Source: Bacillota bacterium
Lineage (GTDB): Bacteria; Bacillota; Bacilli; Bacillales_A; Planococcaceae
Reading direction: 5' to 3'
Length of the DNA: 21,407 nt
Assembly: GCA_023405135.1 (NCBI GenBank)
Contig: JAEXYZ010000107.1
Span: 1 to 21,407 of the forward strand
The notes under the pieces are model-generated. The model was not told the DNA's origin and did no database searches. It saw only the letters and a list, made by a program, of their open reading frames with translations. Below are positions 16,067-21,407 of this stretch, piece by piece. The translations under genes were made by a program, and so were the position numbers. The first letter of the stretch is position 1; each line of letters begins with the position of its first letter.

Positions 16067-16098
16067 TGCGCAAGTGAATTAGACGGAATTCATGCGCA
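16067..16098 (+). promoter_or_regulatory. Leader hairpin between ribozyme and glmS
   Basis: TGCGCA and TGAATT (16067-16080, with a 2-nt bulge AG) pair with AATTCATGCGCA (16087-16098) around a 6-nt loop. It lies outside the ribozyme core and 74 nt before glmS, with no T-run directly after it. Confidence 0.5.
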
Positions 16099-16123
16099 GA
16101 CAAAAAGCAATTGGTTTTTACAT

Positions 16124-16137
16124 TGTCTTATAAGACA
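16124..16137. promoter_or_regulatory. Perfect 14-bp palindrome in the glmS leader
   Basis: TGTCTTATAAGACA is its own reverse complement. It sits about 20 nt before the ribosome binding site of glmS. It could be a protein-binding site or form a small RNA hairpin. No known regulator is assigned. Confidence 0.4.
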
Positions 16138-16172
16138 TTTTCTGATGTTGCTTATGACGGAGGATAAATAAT

Positions 16173-17975
16173 ATGTGTGGAATCGTTGGTTATAACGGTG
16201 AATTAGATTCAAAGGAAATTTTATTAAAAGGTTTAGAGAAACTAGAATACCGCGGATATGATTCAGCTGGTATCGCTGTTCGTAATGAAGAAGGGATTAC
16301 GATTTTTAAAGAGAAAGGTCGTATAGCGGATTTACGTACAGCAGTGGATGATGAAGTATTAGCTAATATTGGGATTGGTCATACACGTTGGGCTACTCAC
16401 GGTGTACCAAATAAATTAAATGCGCACCCTCATCAAAGTGCAACTGGTCGTTTTACACTTGTACACAATGGTGTAATCGAAAACTATCATTTATTACAAA
16501 AAGCATACCTTAAAGGTATTCAAATGCAATCAGATACAGATACGGAAGTAATCGTTCAACTTGTTGATTTATTCGCAAAAGAAGGATTATCAACAGTAGA
16601 GGCATTCCGTAAAACATTATCTTTATTACATGGTTCATATGCAATTGCGCTACTAGACCAAGAGGATGAAGATACAATTTATGTAGCTAAAAATAAATCA
16701 CCATTATTAGTAGGTGTTGGTGATGGATTTAACGTTGTTGCTTCTGATGCAATGGCAATGTTACAAGTAACAGATCAATATATTGAACTACGCGACAAAG
16801 AAGTTGTATTAGTTCATAAAGATAAAGTAGAAATCTCTACATTAGATGGTCGAGCGGTTGAGCGTAAGCCATATAAAGCAGAACTTGATGCAAGCGATAT
16901 TGAAAAAGGAACATACCCTCACTACATGCTGAAGGAAATGGATGAACAACCTGGTGTCGTTCGTAAAATTATTCAATCTTATAGCAATGCTGATGGGGAA
17001 TTAGCAATTGACGATAATATTTTAGAAGCTTTAAAACAAGCGGATCGTTTATATATTATTGCAGCAGGAACTAGCTATCATGCTGGTTTAGTAGGTAAGC
17101 AATACTTTGAAAAAATTGCTGGTATTCCAGTAGAAGTTCATATTTCAAGTGAATTCGGCTATAATATGCCATTATTATCAGAAAAACCTTTATTTATTTT
17201 CATTACACAATCAGGTGAAACTGCCGATAGTCGTCAAGTGCTTGTAAAAGTAAAAGATCTTGGCTACCCAACGTTAACAATTACAAACGTACCTGGCTCG
17301 ACATTATCTCGTGAAGCAGACTATACGTTATTATTACATGCTGGCCCTGAAATCGCTGTTGCTTCTACTAAAGCATATGTTGCACAAGTTGCTGTTTTAG
17401 CAATTACAGCTTATGTAGCAGGTAAAGCATTAGGTAAAGATATTGATTTCGATTTAAAACATGAGCTTGGCCTTGTTGCAAACGGCATTCAAACAATTGT
17501 TGACTCAAAAGATGAGTTAGAGCAAATTGCAGAGGACTATTTAAAAATTGCTCGCAACGCTTTCTTCATTGGGCGTAATCTTGACTTCTGCGTAAGTTTA
17601 GAAGGTGCTTTAAAGCTGAAAGAAATTTCTTATATTCAAGCAGAAGGATTTGCTGGTGGTGAGTTAAAGCACGGTACTATTGCGTTAATCGAAGACGGAA
17701 CACCTGTATTTGCCCTTGTAACACAGGAGTCTGTAGCATTAAACATTCGTGGTAACGTAAAAGAAGTGGTAGCGCGCGGAGCAAACGCATGCATCATTTC
17801 AATGGAAGGACTGAACGAAGAATCTGACCGCCTAGTAATTCCAACAGTCCATACTTTCCTAACACCGCTAGTAGCAGTAGTACCGTTACAATTAATCAGC
17901 TACTACGCTGCACTACACCGCCGTTGCGATGTTGATAAACCACGTAATTTAGCTAAGTCGGTAACGGTTGAGTAA
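16173..17975 (+). CDS. glmS: Glutamine--fructose-6-phosphate aminotransferase (isomerizing) GlmS
   Basis: GlmS makes glucosamine-6-phosphate from fructose-6-phosphate and glutamine, the committed step to amino sugars for peptidoglycan. The 600-aa length is standard. After removal of Met, C2 (MCGIVGY) is the N-terminal nucleophile of the glutaminase domain (about 1-240), which includes GHTRWATHG and HNGVIENY. Two SIS domains follow, with AAGTSYHAGLVGKQYFE and TQSGETADSR, and the C-terminus ends KPRNLAKSVTVE. The ATG follows ACGGAGGAT. Expression is controlled by the upstream ribozyme. The 3' end of glmS is the recognition site of TnsD-type target selectors, and a Tn7-like relic lies exactly 25 bp past the stop. 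Confidence 0.97.
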   Translation: MCGIVGYNGELDSKEILLKGLEKLEYRGYDSAGIAVRNEEGITIFKEKGRIADLRTAVDDEVLANIGIGHTRWATHGVPNKLNAHPHQSATGRFTLVHNGVIENYHLLQKAYLKGIQMQSDTDTEVIVQLVDLFAKEGLSTVEAFRKTLSLLHGSYAIALLDQEDEDTIYVAKNKSPLLVGVGDGFNVVASDAMAMLQVTDQYIELRDKEVVLVHKDKVEISTLDGRAVERKPYKAELDASDIEKGTYPHYMLKEMDEQPGVVRKIIQSYSNADGELAIDDNILEALKQADRLYIIAAGTSYHAGLVGKQYFEKIAGIPVEVHISSEFGYNMPLLSEKPLFIFITQSGETADSRQVLVKVKDLGYPTLTITNVPGSTLSREADYTLLLHAGPEIAVASTKAYVAQVAVLAITAYVAGKALGKDIDFDLKHELGLVANGIQTIVDSKDELEQIAEDYLKIARNAFFIGRNLDFCVSLEGALKLKEISYIQAEGFAGGELKHGTIALIEDGTPVFALVTQESVALNIRGNVKEVVARGANACIISMEGLNEESDRLVIPTVHTFLTPLVAVVPLQLISYYAALHRRCDVDKPRNLAKSVTVE

Positions 17976-17995
17976 AATAGGTATAGTGTAAATCT

Positions 17996-18000
17996 GTGTG
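17996..18000. repeat. 5-bp target-site duplication, left copy (GTGTG)
   Basis: GTGTG immediately precedes the TGT terminus of the element. The identical 5 bp follow the other terminus at 20346-20350. Five base pairs is the duplication length of Tn7-type transposition. The centre of the site is 23 bp after the glmS stop. Confidence 0.75.
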
Positions 18001-18006
18001 TGTTTC

Positions 18007-18065
18007 TTTGAAATAAAGTTGCGGTGTTTATGAAAAAGATACGATGTTTAAAATAAAGTCGCGAT
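18007..18065 (+). repeat. TnsB-site-like end repeats R1 and R2
   Basis: R1 (TTTGAAATAAAGTTGCGGTG, from 18007) and R2 (TTTAAAATAAAGTCGCGATG, from 18047) are direct repeats 40 bp apart that share 16 of 20 bases. Arrays of ~20-bp transposase sites just inside the terminus are typical of Tn7-like ends. Confidence 0.65.
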
Positions 18066-18069
18066 GAAA

Positions 18070-18108
18070 TGCTCCTTTAGATTGTAGTTGTCTAAAGGAG
18101 TGTTTTTT
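18070..18108 (+). terminator. Hairpin with T-run overlapping the tnsA ribosome binding site
   Basis: CTCCTTTAGA (18072-18081) pairs with TCTAAAGGAG (18091-18100), extended by G-U pairs. Six T follow at 18103-18108. The 3' arm contains the AAGGAG Shine-Dalgarno of the tnsA remnant. The element can thus both end glmS read-through and hide the tnsA start. Confidence 0.75.
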
Positions 18109-18225
18109 ATGTCTAAATGAGCAAGAACATCTAAAATTGAAAAGTGGATTAAAGAAGGTCGAGGCTCAGGTATTGGAGTAGACTATAAGCCTTGGTTAAA
18201 AGATTCAAGTTTGATTTTGAAATAA
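18109..18225 (+). pseudogene. tnsA: tnsA pseudogene (N-terminal fragment of TnsA transposase endonuclease subunit)
   Basis: ATG 18109 follows AAGGAG (18095-18100) at 8 nt. The frame reads MSK, then a TGA stop at 18118, then ARTSKIEKWIKEGRGSGIG and VDYKPWLK. The segment WIKEGRG...G.DYKPWL is the conserved N-terminus of TnsA, the restriction-endonuclease-like subunit that cuts the 5' ends of Tn7-type elements. The stop most likely arose from CGA (Arg). Similarity ends after about codon 31 (near 18201), where the expected IQDVPS... would continue. Instead the sequence runs into another end-type repeat, and the frame stops at 18223-18225. The remaining ~85 percent of the gene, including the catalytic domain, is missing. 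Confidence 0.8.
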
Positions 18226-18248
18226 AGTTGAATTGTTTATAAAAAGTT
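18216..18248 (+). repeat. Third TnsB-site-like repeat R3
   Basis: TTTGAAATAAAGTTG at 18216-18230 is identical to the first 15 bp of R1. The similarity continues through TGTTTAT and AAAAAG. It has the same orientation as R1 and R2 although it lies past the tnsA fragment, so it marks a rearrangement or a second, nested end. Confidence 0.65.
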
Positions 18249-18261
18249 ATACCGCTCACAC

Positions 18262-18289
18262 TTGACGTATCGACAATTCTCGATATAAT
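18262..18289 (+). promoter_or_regulatory. Promoter P1 with operator O1 upstream of the ArsR-type regulator
   Basis: TTGACG (18262-18267), a 16-nt spacer and TATAAT (18284-18289) form a promoter. The palindrome-like ATCGACAATTCTCGAT (18269-18284) fills the spacer, so a bound repressor would block RNA polymerase. Confidence 0.65.
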
Positions 18290-18353
18290 GAATTGTATAA
18301 TATTAATTATGTTGAGGATTAATCCTATATGGCTTCGAAGAAAGAGTGCGCAC

Positions 18354-18381
18354 TTGACAATTCGATAATTCTCGATACAAT
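18354..18381 (+). promoter_or_regulatory. Promoter P2 with operator O2, a duplicate of P1
   Basis: TTGACA (18354-18359), 16 nt and TACAAT (18376-18381) lie exactly 92 bp after P1. Operator copy TTCGATAATTCTCGAT is at 18361-18376. Similarity to P1 runs on to TTGTAT just downstream. The predicted transcript start coincides with the ATG at 18389. Confidence 0.6.
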
Positions 18382-18388
18382 GATTTGT

Positions 18389-18691
18389 ATGAAACAAGTT
18401 GATATTTTTAAAGCATTATCTAATGAAGCAAGGCTGCAAATTTTAGAATGGCTTAAGGAACCCGATCTCCATTTCACTCCCCACGAAGGGATTGATATGA
18501 ACAAAACCGGGGTATGCGTTAGTCAAATTACAGAAAAATTGGAAATGACGCAATCGACGGCATCTCATTATCTCTCGATGCTCTTACAGGTTGGACTTAT
18601 AAAGGCTAACCGTATAGGTAAGTATACTTATTACAAAAGAAATGAAGATGCCATCAATGGGATCGCCGAGTTCTTGAAGCAAAAGAGATAA
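18389..18691 (+). CDS. ArsR-family winged-helix transcriptional regulator
   Basis: This ~100-aa DNA-binding repressor probably controls itself and the neighbouring efflux gene. The winged-helix core is clear: VDIFKALSNEARLQILEWLKEP, then the recognition helix in MTQSTASHYLSMLLQVGLI and the wing KANRIGKYTYYKRNE. The insert HFTPHEGIDMNKTGVCVSQI has one cysteine and two histidines, but the classical arsenic motif ELCVCDL is missing. The inducer is therefore unknown and need not be a metal. The ATG at 18389 matches the family start but lacks a Shine-Dalgarno and would be read from a leaderless P2 transcript. An in-frame ATG at 18329 has TTGAGGAT upstream and would be used from P1 (120 aa). That extension only translates promoter DNA. 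Confidence 0.85.
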   Translation: MKQVDIFKALSNEARLQILEWLKEPDLHFTPHEGIDMNKTGVCVSQITEKLEMTQSTASHYLSMLLQVGLIKANRIGKYTYYKRNEDAINGIAEFLKQKR

Positions 18692-18696
18692 CTGAG

Positions 18697-18740
18697 TGAA
18701 ACTGAATTCCTTACGAATTCTTTGGGAGGATTCAGTTTCA
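18697..18740 (+). terminator. Hairpin after the regulator gene
   Basis: TGAAACTGAAT (18697-18707) pairs perfectly with ATTCAGTTTCA (18730-18740), and further inner pairing TCC/GGA is possible. The T-run is weak, so it is a probable but imperfect terminator separating the regulator from the transporter gene. Confidence 0.6.
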
Positions 18741-18795
18741 TTTCGGCTAGAATACATAGTTAGTATTCATGCAATATATTTTTTTGAATAAACAT

Positions 18796-18811
18796 ATCGA
18801 TAATTAACGAT
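18796..18811. promoter_or_regulatory. Operator O3 upstream of the MFS gene
   Basis: ATCGATAATTAACGAT is a 16-bp near-palindrome (one mismatched pair), related to O1 and O2 (shared core ATCGAnAATTnnCGAT). It lies 40 bp before the transporter start. A partial copy, TATATCGATAT, follows at 18811-18821. It points to control by the neighbouring ArsR-type protein. Confidence 0.6.
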
Positions 18812-18850
18812 ATATCGATATGAAAACGAAATTATAAGGAGTGACATCAT

Positions 18851-20014
18851 TTGTCTAATACTTTGAAGATTTATATCTTGGCAATCGTTAGTTTTTTAGT
18901 AGGAACTTCCGAATATATTATTTCGGGAATTTTAGATACGATTGCAGATTCACTTGAAATAACTTTGGCTGCAGCAGGTCAATTAATTACAATATTCTCA
19001 CTTGTATATGCAATATTTACACCTATTCTTATGGGAATAACATCTAGTATTGACAGACGTAAATTAATGATTTTTTCATTAGGTTTGTTCGTAATAGGTA
19101 ATATCTTGGCATTCATCCTACCAGGTTACGGATTATTTGTAGTAGCTCGAATAGTTATGGCACTCGGGGCAGGGATGGTTGTTGTTACAGCATTAACTAT
19201 CGCTGCAAAGATAGCACCAGAAGGTAAACAAGGTAGCGCTATTGCTACAGTAGTTATGGGGTTTACGGCTTCATTAATCATAGGAGTACCTCTTGGAAGA
19301 ATTATTTCTAGTTTATTAGGTTGGAAAGTTATTTTTGGTGGAATAGCACTGCTGGGAATTCTTGCAATGATAATAATTAGAGCATCTATTCCCCTTATTA
19401 AGGGTGATAAGCCTGTACGACTAGTTAAACAGTTGGCTCTTCTTAAGAAAAGAAGGGTTACAATTGGATTAGCAATTACTTTTTTCTGGCTTGGAGGGTA
19501 TTCAATTGCTTACACTTACCTTTCACCTTACTTGTTAAATGTATCAGGAATAGAGGAAAAACTTTTAAGTGGTGTATTGCTAATCTTTGGTATAGCAAGT
19601 TTATTCGGTTCTAAATTTGGTGGATTTAGTACAGATCGTTGGGGAGTTCAAAAAACATTGTTAGGTGGAATGTCGTTACACGTCATTATGTTAATATTAT
19701 TATCTCTTGTAACAAATTCTTATATTAGTGTTTTAATAATATTAGTACTATGGTCATTTGCTGCATGGTCATCGGGACCAACACAACAATATAACTTGGC
19801 TACAATCGAGCCAGAGTCATCAGGTATATTATTAGGCTTAAATCAGTCAGTAATGCAATTGGCAATGGCGGCTGGTGCAGGAATTGGAGGTATTTTTGTT
19901 GAGAAAGTATCACTTTCTTCAGTTACCTGGATAGGCGCATTAGGAGTTACAATAGCTATTGTAGTAACTTTGGCACTTTCCCGAGCACAGTTAAGCAAGA
20001 TGCCAGAAGAGTAA
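18851..20014 (+). CDS. MFS efflux transporter (DHA1 family, AraJ/PbuE-like)
   Basis: The 387-aa membrane protein has about 12 hydrophobic helices and should export a small molecule by proton antiport. The loop 2-3 motif is SSIDRRKLMIFSLGLFVIGN. Helix 5 carries VVMGFTASLIIGVPLGRII, the antiporter-type motif C region. The later segment LWSFAAWSSGPTQQYNLATI is characteristic of AraJ/NepI/PbuE-like pumps for sugars, nucleosides or purines. The TTG start follows AAGGAG (18837-18841) at 9 nt, with no better start in frame. It lies downstream of an ArsR-type regulator and operator O3. No purine riboswitch is present in its leader, unlike Bacillus pbuE. It is the likely cargo of the Tn7-like element. 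The substrate is unknown. Confidence 0.88.
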   Translation: MSNTLKIYILAIVSFLVGTSEYIISGILDTIADSLEITLAAAGQLITIFSLVYAIFTPILMGITSSIDRRKLMIFSLGLFVIGNILAFILPGYGLFVVARIVMALGAGMVVVTALTIAAKIAPEGKQGSAIATVVMGFTASLIIGVPLGRIISSLLGWKVIFGGIALLGILAMIIIRASIPLIKGDKPVRLVKQLALLKKRRVTIGLAITFFWLGGYSIAYTYLSPYLLNVSGIEEKLLSGVLLIFGIASLFGSKFGGFSTDRWGVQKTLLGGMSLHVIMLILLSLVTNSYISVLIILVLWSFAAWSSGPTQQYNLATIEPESSGILLGLNQSVMQLAMAAGAGIGGIFVEKVSLSSVTWIGALGVTIAIVVTLALSRAQLSKMPEE

Positions 20015-20243
20015 AAAAAAATCATAACCCCTTAGTTATTAGGAAACCAGGTTTAAAATAATAAATTAGAATAAAAAATTATTTATGAACTGGAATAATG
20101 AAGAGTAATTGATAAGTAAAATGATATGCTTAATCCAAGGTAAAAATAAATTTCCTCTACAACTAATAAGGAAGTTTGCGAAATATGGATTATGGAAATG
20201 ATCAAACTTTTTTATAAAAAATTTATAATTAGATAAAAAGAGT

Positions 20244-20282
20244 AACTCCATTTTGATCAATCTTTTTTCAAAATGGAGTTTT
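20244..20282 (+). terminator. Stem-loop terminator within the element
   Basis: AACTCCATTTTG (20244-20255) pairs perfectly with CAAAATGGAGTT (20269-20280) around a T-rich loop, followed by two more T. It is the first strong hairpin after the MFS gene, about 230 nt past its stop. Confidence 0.65.
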
Positions 20283-20324
20283 GGTATGTCCTGTTAAATA
20301 AGTATTGAAGGGTCTTTTTTAATT

Positions 20325-20345
20325 AATTTTTATTTTAAAGCTACA
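20325..20345 (-). repeat. Right terminal inverted repeat of the Tn7-like element
   Basis: Read on the minus strand from 20345 it gives TGTAGCTTTAAAATAAAAAT. This aligns with the left end TGTTTCTTTGAAATAAAGTT, and the TTTAAAATAAA part is identical to R2. It ends ACA on the plus strand and is followed by the GTGTG duplication. Confidence 0.6.
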
Positions 20346-20350
20346 GTGTG
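20346..20350. repeat. 5-bp target-site duplication, right copy (GTGTG)
   Basis: It is identical to 17996-18000 and directly abuts the ACA terminus of the element. Confidence 0.7.
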
Positions 20351-20430
20351 AGTTATAATTGTTATAGCAAAATATAGTGCTTCCCAAGTCAAATTAATCG
20401 TTCCCTTGGGTGAATGAGTTGTTCCCTAAA

Positions 20431-20475
20431 ACGAGTGAAAATTGGAGTATTCCATCCAGTTTTCCTCGTTTTTTT
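20431..20475 (+). terminator. Strong terminator, probably the original glmS terminator displaced by the insertion
   Basis: ACGAG plus GAAAATTGGA (20431-20446, one bulged T) pairs with TCCAGTTTTCCTCGT (20455-20469). A run of six T follows. If the element is removed, this hairpin would start about 105 nt after the glmS stop. Confidence 0.75.
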
Positions 20476-21330
20476 CGTTCCTGTAAAGAAGAAAGAGCCA
20501 GAAAAAGCATGAGGAAAAGCAAGAACAAATGCAGGAAAAAAACTCTGATAAAGCCCGAAAAATAAACGATTTCAATAAAGAAAGCAAGAGGAAAAAAGCG
20601 AAAAAAGGCAGGAGAAAAAGCAGGAGAAGAACAGGAAAAGGGCAGGAGAAATGCAGGATTTCAGGGAAGGACTATTTTTCCTGAAAAATCAGGATTCTGA
20701 CAAAAAATAGGAGAAAAAAGGAGTGAGTTAGGGAAGAACCTATTCGCCTACAGAATTTGGAAAATAGAAGAAAGGCAGGAATGGCAAGGGTTTGGGGAAA
20801 TGGGGGAGGGAAGGACTATTTTTGACAACTACAATAATTAATACTGTCACAATTTATAACTATATTTGTCATAGATTTATTGTCTTCACCCAATAAACTT
20901 GCTCCTGACCAAAAAAACTCGGTTCAGGACAAAAAAAGTCGGGAGAGTAGAAACAAGGATTAAGGAAGAAATAGGAATTATAAGAACGGGAATAAAATTG
21001 AAAAAAGTCAGAAGGAATAAGGGTTTTCGAGCCTTTATTCCTTTTTCTTTTACCCTAAAACCTAATCCCTTAACTCTACTACGCCTCTACTTTGGAACGA
21101 CTTTTTTAGTCCAAAACGGTTGTAAAATCTGAACAAAAATTAGATGAATATGGGGAAAATGCAGGAACGATTTTTTTAGGCGGAGAATATTGGAAAATGG
21201 CTTGAAGTGTTGGGAGAGTAAGAGTTGGTAAGGTTTAAGGGGGAAGGGGAGTTGGAACAAGTTTTTTTGGTGGATACATTTAGGTTCTATAATAAATGTT
21301 GGGGTTTTTAAACAATTTCTAAAATAAAAA
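20476..21330. repeat. Purine-biased non-coding region with recurring short motifs
   Basis: About 850 bp without a credible gene. The plus strand is strongly A/G-rich between about 20480 and 20820, with many GCAGGA/GGAGAAAA units. An exact 17-bp direct repeat, AGGGAAGGACTATTTTT, occurs at 20663-20679 and 20807-20823. Related blocks follow: GGAACGACTTTTTTAGTCC (~21093), GGAACGATTTTTTTAGG (~21166), GGAACAAGTTTTTTTGG (~21254) and, in opposite sense, CAGGACAAAAAAAGTCGGG (~20925). It looks like decayed copies of an intergenic repeat family. ORFs in it are short, low-complexity and lack ribosome binding sites. Confidence 0.5.
21012..21046 (+). terminator. Orphan terminator-like hairpin
   Basis: AAGGAATAAGGG (21012-21023) pairs with CCTTTATTCCTT (21032-21043) with one G-U and an 8-nt loop, followed by T's. 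No gene is visible upstream, so it could end a small RNA or be part of the repeat region. Confidence 0.55.
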
Positions 21331-21358
21331 TGCACAACATCACCTATTTTACTATACT
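21330..21358 (+). promoter_or_regulatory. Possible promoter of the gene starting at the window edge
   Basis: ATGCAC (21330-21335) and TATACT (21353-21358) are spaced 17 nt apart. GCACAAC (21332-21338) recurs inverted as GTTGTGC at 21391-21397. The -35 match is moderate. Confidence 0.4.
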
Positions 21359-21400
21359 TGAATTGTTGAGAAACAAGTTAGTAAAGGGGAGTTGTGCTGT

Positions 21401-21407
21401 ATGAATT
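21401..21407 (+). CDS. Possible start of a further gene, cut by the window end
   Basis: ATG at 21401 is preceded by AAAGGGGAG (21383-21391) at acceptable spacing, with a possible promoter upstream. Only two codons (Met-Asn) are visible, so no function can be assigned. Confidence 0.4.

Larger units (their letters stand above)
18001..20345. mobile_element. Degenerate Tn7-like element inserted at the glmS attTn7 site, with arsR-MFS cargo
   Basis: The 2,345-bp segment begins TGTTTCTTTGAAATAAAG and its other end, read on the minus strand, begins TGTAGCTTTAAAATAAAA. The two termini agree at 16 of the first 21 positions. It is bounded by the 5-bp duplication GTGTG and starts 25 bp after the glmS stop, the known Tn7 attachment position. 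Inside are TnsB-site-like repeats (18007, 18047, 18216), a truncated tnsA reading away from glmS as in Tn7, and an intact regulator-transporter pair. tnsB, tnsC and tnsD/tniQ are absent, so it cannot move by itself. The pieces support each other, but the right terminus rests on a diverged repeat. Confidence 0.75.
20015..20345. other. Non-coding right part of the Tn7-like element
   Basis: No gene is visible in these ~330 bp after the MFS stop. The region contains a terminator hairpin (20244-20282) and ends with the inverted terminal repeat at about 20322-20345. It should correspond to the glmS-distal (left) end of a Tn7-type element. Confidence 0.55.

Noticed and set aside
18692..18850. Purine riboswitch expected if the MFS gene were Bacillus-type pbuE
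   Set aside because: No purine aptamer core is visible; the leader holds only a terminator-like hairpin and the operator-like palindrome.
20899..21335. ORFs of 77 aa (+) and 82 aa (-) in the last kilobase
   Set aside because: They are low-complexity, lack convincing ribosome binding sites and run across a hairpin terminator; the region is better explained as repeats.
21332..21397. GCACAAC/GTTGTGC as an insertion-sequence terminal repeat
   Set aside because: Only 7 bp match and the downstream gene is cut off after two codons, so an IS end cannot be supported.
1..21407. CRISPR arrays and rRNA genes
   Set aside because: No regularly spaced repeats and no rRNA-like conserved segments were found; the tRNA clusters stand without visible rRNA.

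Overview
The window looks like chromosome of a low-GC Gram-positive bacterium of the order Bacillales. It is AT-rich, its genes have strong AGGAGG-type ribosome binding sites and some GTG/TTG starts, and it carries the gene order sigW-rsiW-cdaA-cdaR-glmM-(ribozyme)-glmS. The overall style suggests the Lysinibacillus/Solibacillus side of the order, but that placement is inferred from recall and not proved.

Layout. (1) 1-877: an isolated tRNA-Asn with its own promoter in otherwise empty AT-rich DNA, then a long hairpin terminator. (2) 896-7858: a plus-strand cluster encoding a complete branched-chain amino acid-type (HAAT/Liv) ABC importer. It has two ATPases, two permeases and a lipoprotein binding protein, with a long-chain-type acyl-CoA synthetase built into the operon. 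The likely job is to import a small carboxylate and activate it with CoA. (3) 7859-9106: a candidate structured-RNA relic, a tRNA array (Glu-Val-Tyr-Gln), a start-less small membrane ORF and two terminators. (4) 9107-10009: arginase (rocF) behind a near-consensus ARG box. (5) 10102-11408: sigW-rsiW behind a textbook SigW autoregulatory promoter. (6) 11591-14937: cdaA-cdaR-glmM, coupling c-di-AMP synthesis to cell-wall precursor synthesis. (7) 15139-15663: a DJ-1/PfpI family protein. (8) 15753-17975: a sigma-A promoter, the glmS ribozyme and glmS.

The most interesting part lies directly downstream of glmS. Exactly 25 bp after the stop codon, at the classical attTn7 position, a 2,345-bp element (18001-20345) begins with TGT and ends with ACA. 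It has related terminal inverted repeats and is flanked by a perfect 5-bp duplication, GTGTG. It contains TnsB-site-like repeats, the first ~31 codons of a tnsA gene broken by an in-frame stop, and a two-gene cargo (ArsR-type regulator plus MFS efflux pump) with three copies of one operator-like palindrome. This is a decayed or non-autonomous Tn7-like element. The displaced native glmS terminator seems to lie just beyond the far end, at 20431-20475.

From 20476 to the window end the DNA is non-coding, strongly purine-biased on the plus strand and full of recurring short motifs. A new gene may start at 21401.
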